DNA from: Nonomuraea jiangxiensis | GTDB taxonomy: Bacteria; Actinomycetota; Actinomycetes; Streptosporangiales; Streptosporangiaceae | DNA: 64,000 nucleotides | Reading direction: 5' to 3' | Assembly: GCF_900099965.1 (NCBI RefSeq) | Contig: NZ_FNDJ01000002.1 | Coordinates: forward strand, 645,433 to 709,432 | Shown: positions 61,301-64,000 of the stretch, in pieces | Layout of the letters: every line of letters starts with the position of its first letter | Position numbering within the stretch: the stretch's first letter is position 1 | Translations under genes and position numbers: made by a program | Notes under the pieces: generated by a model | What the model saw: only the letters and a program-made list of their open reading frames with translations | Databases searched by the model: none | Told to the model about the DNA's origin: nothing

Positions 61301-64000
61301 GATTTCGGGGCGGCGGGGGAGAGGTTCGCCAGGTTGCGGGCGCCCGCTAAGGAGGCGATGGCGCTGACCATGCGGGCCGCCTGCCTGACCGGCCTGGAGC
61401 ACCACGACGAGGCCATGGACGACCTGGAGCGGGCATTGGAGCTCGCCGCCGCCGCGGAGGACCAGGACGCGCTGCTCACGGCCATGCTGGGGCGGGCGGC
61501 GCTGGACGTGGCGCTGGGAGAATTCCGGGCAGGGGCGGAACGGCTGCGCTCGGCGCTGGGTCCCGCGGCCGGCGACCCGCTCAAGGAAGCCGTCGTACGC
61601 GACCGGCTGGCCGCGCTCGCCGCCCGTACCGGGGAGCTACGGGCACAGGTGGCCTCGCTGGAGCTGGCGGTGGCCGGGTTCCGGACCAGCGGCCAGGACC
61701 GGCTCGCCGCGCTGGCCTCGATCAAGCTGGGGTTCGCGCTGGAGGAACGCGGCGAGTTCCGCCGCGCCAGAGCGGCCCTCGAAGCGGGCCTCGAAGTCCT
61801 CGGCACCACACCGACCACACCCCTGGGAGGACCGCCGACACCGGCGGCAGCGGGCGGTGTCGGCCCAGGCGGGGCGCCGGGGTCGGCCGCGGGGTCCGGT
61901 GTCGGCTCGGACGGGGTGCCGGGGCGGTCCGGGGGGTCCGGTGTTGGTCCTGGAGGGATGCCGCGATCGGCGGCAGTGGGCGGTGTCGGCTCGGGCGGGG
62001 TGCCGGGGAGGGCTGCGGGGTCCGGTGTTGGTCCTGGAGGGATGCCGCGATCGGCGGCAGTGGGCGGTGTCGGCTCGGGCGGGGCATCGGGGTCGGCCGC
62101 GGAGCCCGGTGTTGGTCCTGGAGGCGCGACTGCTGCGGCGGCGGAGGTCGGTGTCCGCCCGGGACGAGCGGTCGGGGCGGCTGACTTCCTGCGGTTGGAG
62201 GGGGCGCCGTTCGAGGTGGTGGCGGCGATGGCGAGCGGGCTGGACGCCGCGTTCCTGGCCCGCCTGGCGTCCATCCAGCTCACGATGGGCGACCTGACGC
62301 GGGGCCGGGCCACCCTGGAGCAGGCACTGGCGGCGGCCCGGACGGGCGGGCGCGGCGAGCCGGCGGAGCGGCTGGAGCTCTGGCTGCGGCTGGCGGAAGC
62401 CGAAGCGGCCCGCGACCCGGCCACCGCCCGCATGGTGGCCGAACAGGCGCTGGCAGCCGCCGACGCCGTGGCTGAAGAGGCATCGACCACTGCCCATGCC
62501 CGGGTCGAACAGACCCCGACGACTGGCCACGCCGTGGCCGAGCAGGCTCTCGCCGCCGACTCCACCCTCGGCACCACCGGCGGGACCCCCACTCGGCCTG
62601 GCTCTCTGGACCCCGGCGACCGGTCATACCTGCTGGCCAGGCTCTCGACCTACTGCCGCGCCCTGGGCGACCTCACCGCCGCCTACGAACACGCGGCCCG
62701 CGGTTACGAATTGCGTGACGAGCGTGCGATCGAGCATCTGCGCAACCTCGGCACGGCGGCCAGGGAGCTGGGCAGGCCCGGCGAGGCGGTGGAGCACCTC
62801 ACCAAGGCCGCCGACCTGGCCCGCCGGTCGGACTCCATTCTCCCCGCCCAGCTCATCGGCGTACTCACCGAGCTGGGCCGGAGCCTGACCGACGAGGCCC
62901 GCTGGGCCGAGGCCGCCCGCGCCTACGACGAGGGCCTGTCCCTGGCCGAGCCCCGGATCTGGGGCGCCCACCGGTCCGCGCTGCTCATCGGCCGCGCCGC
63001 CCTCCACCTCAAACTGGGCGAACTGGACGCGGCGGCCACCGGCTACACCCGGGCCATCTCCCTCATGGAGGAGCGAGGAGACCGTACCGGCCTGGCGACC
63101 GCCTACGCCGACCTCGCCCTGATCCACCTCCTGCACGGCGAACACCCGCACGCCGTCCCGCTCGCCGAACGGGCTCTCGACCTCGACCGCACCCAGGGTC
63201 ATCACCGCGGGGTCGTTCTCGACCTGATCATGCTCGCCCGCCTCCTGGACCCGGCTCCCGCCACGGTCCACCTGGCGGAGGCGCTGACCCTGGCCAGGGA
63301 GAACGGATACACCGCCGGGGAGGCGCTCGCACTCGGCCGCCTCGGGGCCCTCGACCTCACCCACGCCCAGGCCCACGCCTGCCGCCGCCTGTCGACCGCC
63401 ATCGAGCTACTGCAGGAACTCGGGTACGAGCCGGACCTGGCGCTGGCCCACCACGACCGTTCCCTGGCCGCGGAGGCGCTCGGCGACCTGCCGGGAGCGC
63501 TCGCCGACGCCGAACGCGCCGGCGAACTGGGCCACGTCCCCGCCCGCGACCGGGCGATCACCCTCGCGGTACGCCTGGACCGGGGAATGACGGCCTGGCG
63601 GCACGCCGAGTGGAGCAAGGCCCACACCCTGGCCGCCCAGCTCGGTGACCGGCACCCGCCCGTCCCGAGCGGCGTACCCCTCGACCTGCGGGAGGCAGAG
63701 CAACAGGCGCTCGACGCCGTACGGACCCTGGAGTCGGCCGCCCGCCACACCCGCGACCCGGCCGAGGCCGCCGGACTCATCCGGCGCGCCCACACGGCCC
63801 AGGCCGACCTAGACGCGCTGTGGCAGCGCATGGAACCCCTCGCCCCCGCCTACGTCACCCTGCGCCGAGCCGCCCCACCCGACCACGCCCAACTGAACGC
63901 CCTGGTCACCCCCGCACCCGCTCCGGACGCCCTGCTCACCCCCGCACCCGCTCCGGACGCCCTGCTCACCCCCGCACCCGCTCCGGACGCCCTGCTCACC
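58328..64000 (+). CDS. Giant tetratricopeptide-repeat solenoid protein (partial, 3' end off the right edge)
   Basis: One open frame of 1,891 codons from ATG 58328 to the window end, with no stop. The N-terminus MNDPAEALAARIERFEQAAD is followed by helical-repeat segments through most of the protein. TPR-like units are clear in ERAWAAAAGSSVRQAYVLSL, LGEFEAALEAFGRSAAIYRA, LGELDAAATGYTRAISLMEE and HAVPLAERALDLDRTQ. A Pro/Glu linker lies at about residues 560-670, and a Gly-rich repeat linker at about 1180-1280. The last 30 residues are three exact PAPAPDALLT repeats. Comparable actinobacterial proteins act as scaffolds and may end in CHAT or other effector domains, but nothing here shows which. 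The whole frame keeps high GC3 without frameshift. Confidence 0.88.
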   Translation, partial: MNDPAEALAARIERFEQAADPELIRDPAALTEAEQAMLALAGDRSDAATWRLIGILHLARYRLDPQLTQDAAVAGAFFAAVAVVDPGRLPERLRGSRVPPGETADTWAGLVEEVFGHVDPGVYRHVGLLIQALVRRAMARPTVEAAERLGRLLLQESMRAADPGWAPGALSLLGDGLVRLYGLTGDLEVVADAVHVLFRAALAEEDQGGELAVALAMAVPGDEELVRAYLAAAGSPPHSQDRSQALMTLVDLTQARAAASCADGDLLAFIRVGQCALDFWHGQWAHPGVLAPYAAGLVEWYVVSGNEHSLEAATEMLQALHLTPDETARGLGADPVVRLVLLGERRWRRYGVTGALADLETAVEAMREAAELAPPGHPELAGLLTGLTNALLRRAVVTGGDAAEPIAAARMALAAHGEQDPGRAGALLLLGRALHLERTARGADEAVTVLREALAAGGRAAVQVEAYGLIAEVLVWRALREGAVRRAEDLDEGVAAARRGAELASKDFRDRVPAQRALARALLARFSAQGGAGDSGARDLAEALKLAADGDPVVLSEIGAALDTADDPLTPPLVEPPATSPRDTLTAFSPPSDEPATPSNEPPTTPLTTPAPSLGNPLTGAAVPPDELPAVPRDELPAVPPDELPGESVTRAATTPGEPLGAAATELAMQTPDDDVAFKLLRFAERGAEVPADFLLDAASRLAELGRHRVAGRVLERAWAAAAGSSVRQAYVLSLRGANHVQLGEFEAALEAFGRSAAIYRALADPGSEARQLGSVGGVLLRTGDATGAVEHHLRAAALSESAGLAAEEAVHQAEAADACLAAGDPARAVTCAARARALYLELGETRSAALVLVPAAEAALDQGDLTAAGERIVACALELEAYGAWEDACRALDAHAVRLAARGHLARAATCETRLVELVRRRGMPREPADEWYRIAQRRRRHGAADAARLAFELAEREYEALGDADGAASVRYNLGVLAYTEGAAERALADFGAAGERFARLRAPAKEAMALTMRAACLTGLEHHDEAMDDLERALELAAAAEDQDALLTAMLGRAALDVALGEFRAGAERLRSALGPAAGDPLKEAVVRDRLAALAARTGELRAQVASLELAVAGFRTSGQDRLAALASIKLGFALEERGEFRRARAALEAGLEVLGTTPTTPLGGPPTPAAAGGVGPGGAPGSAAGSGVGSDGVPGRSGGSGVGPGGMPRSAAVGGVGSGGVPGRAAGSGVGPGGMPRSAAVGGVGSGGASGSAAEPGVGPGGATAAAAEVGVRPGRAVGAADFLRLEGAPFEVVAAMASGLDAAFLARLASIQLTMGDLTRGRATLEQALAAARTGGRGEPAERLELWLRLAEAEAARDPATARMVAEQALAAADAVAEEASTTAHARVEQTPTTGHAVAEQALAADSTLGTTGGTPTRPGSLDPGDRSYLLARLSTYCRALGDLTAAYEHAARGYELRDERAIEHLRNLGTAARELGRPGEAVEHLTKAADLARRSDSILPAQLIGVLTELGRSLTDEARWAEAARAYDEGLSLAEPRIWGAHRSALLIGRAALHLKLGELDAAATGYTRAISLMEERGDRTGLATAYADLALIHLLHGEHPHAVPLAERALDLDRTQGHHRGVVLDLIMLARLLDPAPATVHLAEALTLARENGYTAGEALALGRLGALDLTHAQAHACRRLSTAIELLQELGYEPDLALAHHDRSLAAEALGDLPGALADAERAGELGHVPARDRAITLAVRLDRGMTAWRHAEWSKAHTLAAQLGDRHPPVPSGVPLDLREAEQQALDAVRTLESAARHTRDPAEAAGLIRRAHTAQADLDALWQRMEPLAPAYVTLRRAAPPDHAQLNALVTPAPAPDALLTPAPAPDALLTPAPAPDALLT
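61940..62150 (+). repeat. 84-bp tandem repeats in the TPR gene
   Basis: Units start at 61940, 62024 and 62108, each with GGTGTTGGTCCTGGAGG; the third is partial. They are in frame and encode 28-residue Gly/Val/Ala-rich blocks from residue 1205. The first two copies are nearly identical over most of their length. Confidence 0.88.
63911..64000 (+). repeat. Three exact 30-bp tandem repeats at the right edge
   Basis: Copies at 63911-63940, 63941-63970 and 63971-64000 are identical and in frame with the TPR gene, each encoding PAPAPDALLT. The array may continue beyond the window, so the true copy number is unknown. Confidence 0.95.

Noticed and set aside
63911..64000. Possible CRISPR-like array (30-bp direct repeats)
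   Set aside because: Repeats are contiguous with no spacers and continue the coding frame.

Overview
The window is high-GC, gene-dense DNA from a mycelial actinobacterium. The genus cannot be fixed by eye; a member of the Streptosporangiaceae or Streptomyces type fits. Pointers are strong GC preference at third codon positions, many GTG starts, a 2-methylisoborneol (2-MIB) operon with its encapsulin shell, an F420-type oxidoreductase, the divergent glgC/glgM pair, a SpoIIE-type phosphatase, and a gene pair otherwise known from actinobacterial gas-vesicle clusters. No rRNA, tRNA, CRISPR array, transposase or prophage gene was seen.

Layout. 1-3175 (minus): 2-MIB operon (family 2B encapsulin with a cyclic-nucleotide domain, 2-MIB synthase, GPP C-methyltransferase cut by the left edge). 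3348-4745: DHA2 efflux pump. 4936-14398 (plus): carbohydrate locus with a FadR-type GntR regulator, DUF1537 acid-sugar kinase, hydroxyacid dehydrogenase, aldo/keto reductase, sugar ABC importer and GH127 glycosidase; matching TCAGAC/GTCTGA half-sites precede the regulator and the importer. 14553-18242: second DHA2 pump, MarR regulator and a DrrAB-like ABC exporter. 18643-25664: stand-alone cytochrome oxidase subunit I, secreted SGNH hydrolase, TetR with a broken ankyrin gene, a divergent glycosyltransferase with a clear operator, and a DUF2243/CtaG pair. 25714-32859: two paralogous histidine kinases without response regulators, flanking a GvpY/GvpZ-like pair, a lysA-like gene coupled to a SAV_915 gene, and a VOC protein.

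33068-43106: Tat-exported protein, mannose-6-phosphate isomerase, carboxylesterase, a five-gene peptide/nickel-type ABC importer and a DUF418 membrane protein. 43305-52752: small secreted protein, SpoIIE-type phosphatase, TetR, a GH39-like lipoprotein, a NarL-type two-component system, a methyltransferase, an ArsR-like regulator and a DUF5648-like secreted protein. 52860-54955: Nramp-like transporter divergent from a secreted His/Asp/Lys-rich protein. 55172-58196: glgC, glgM and the F420-type oxidoreductase. 58328 to the right edge: an open frame of at least 1,891 codons for a giant TPR-type solenoid protein.

A recurring property is in-frame expansion of short GC-rich tandem repeats in unrelated genes (kinase linker, dehydrogenase C-terminus, ABC ATPase N-terminus, secreted-protein Lys-Asp run, two places in the TPR protein). 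The best candidates for undescribed biology are the carbohydrate locus with its two operators, the 2-MIB synthase lacking the usual long N-terminal extension, the twin orphan kinases with a shared upstream motif, the GvpY/GvpZ pair away from gas-vesicle genes, the Nramp/His-rich pair, and the giant solenoid protein.
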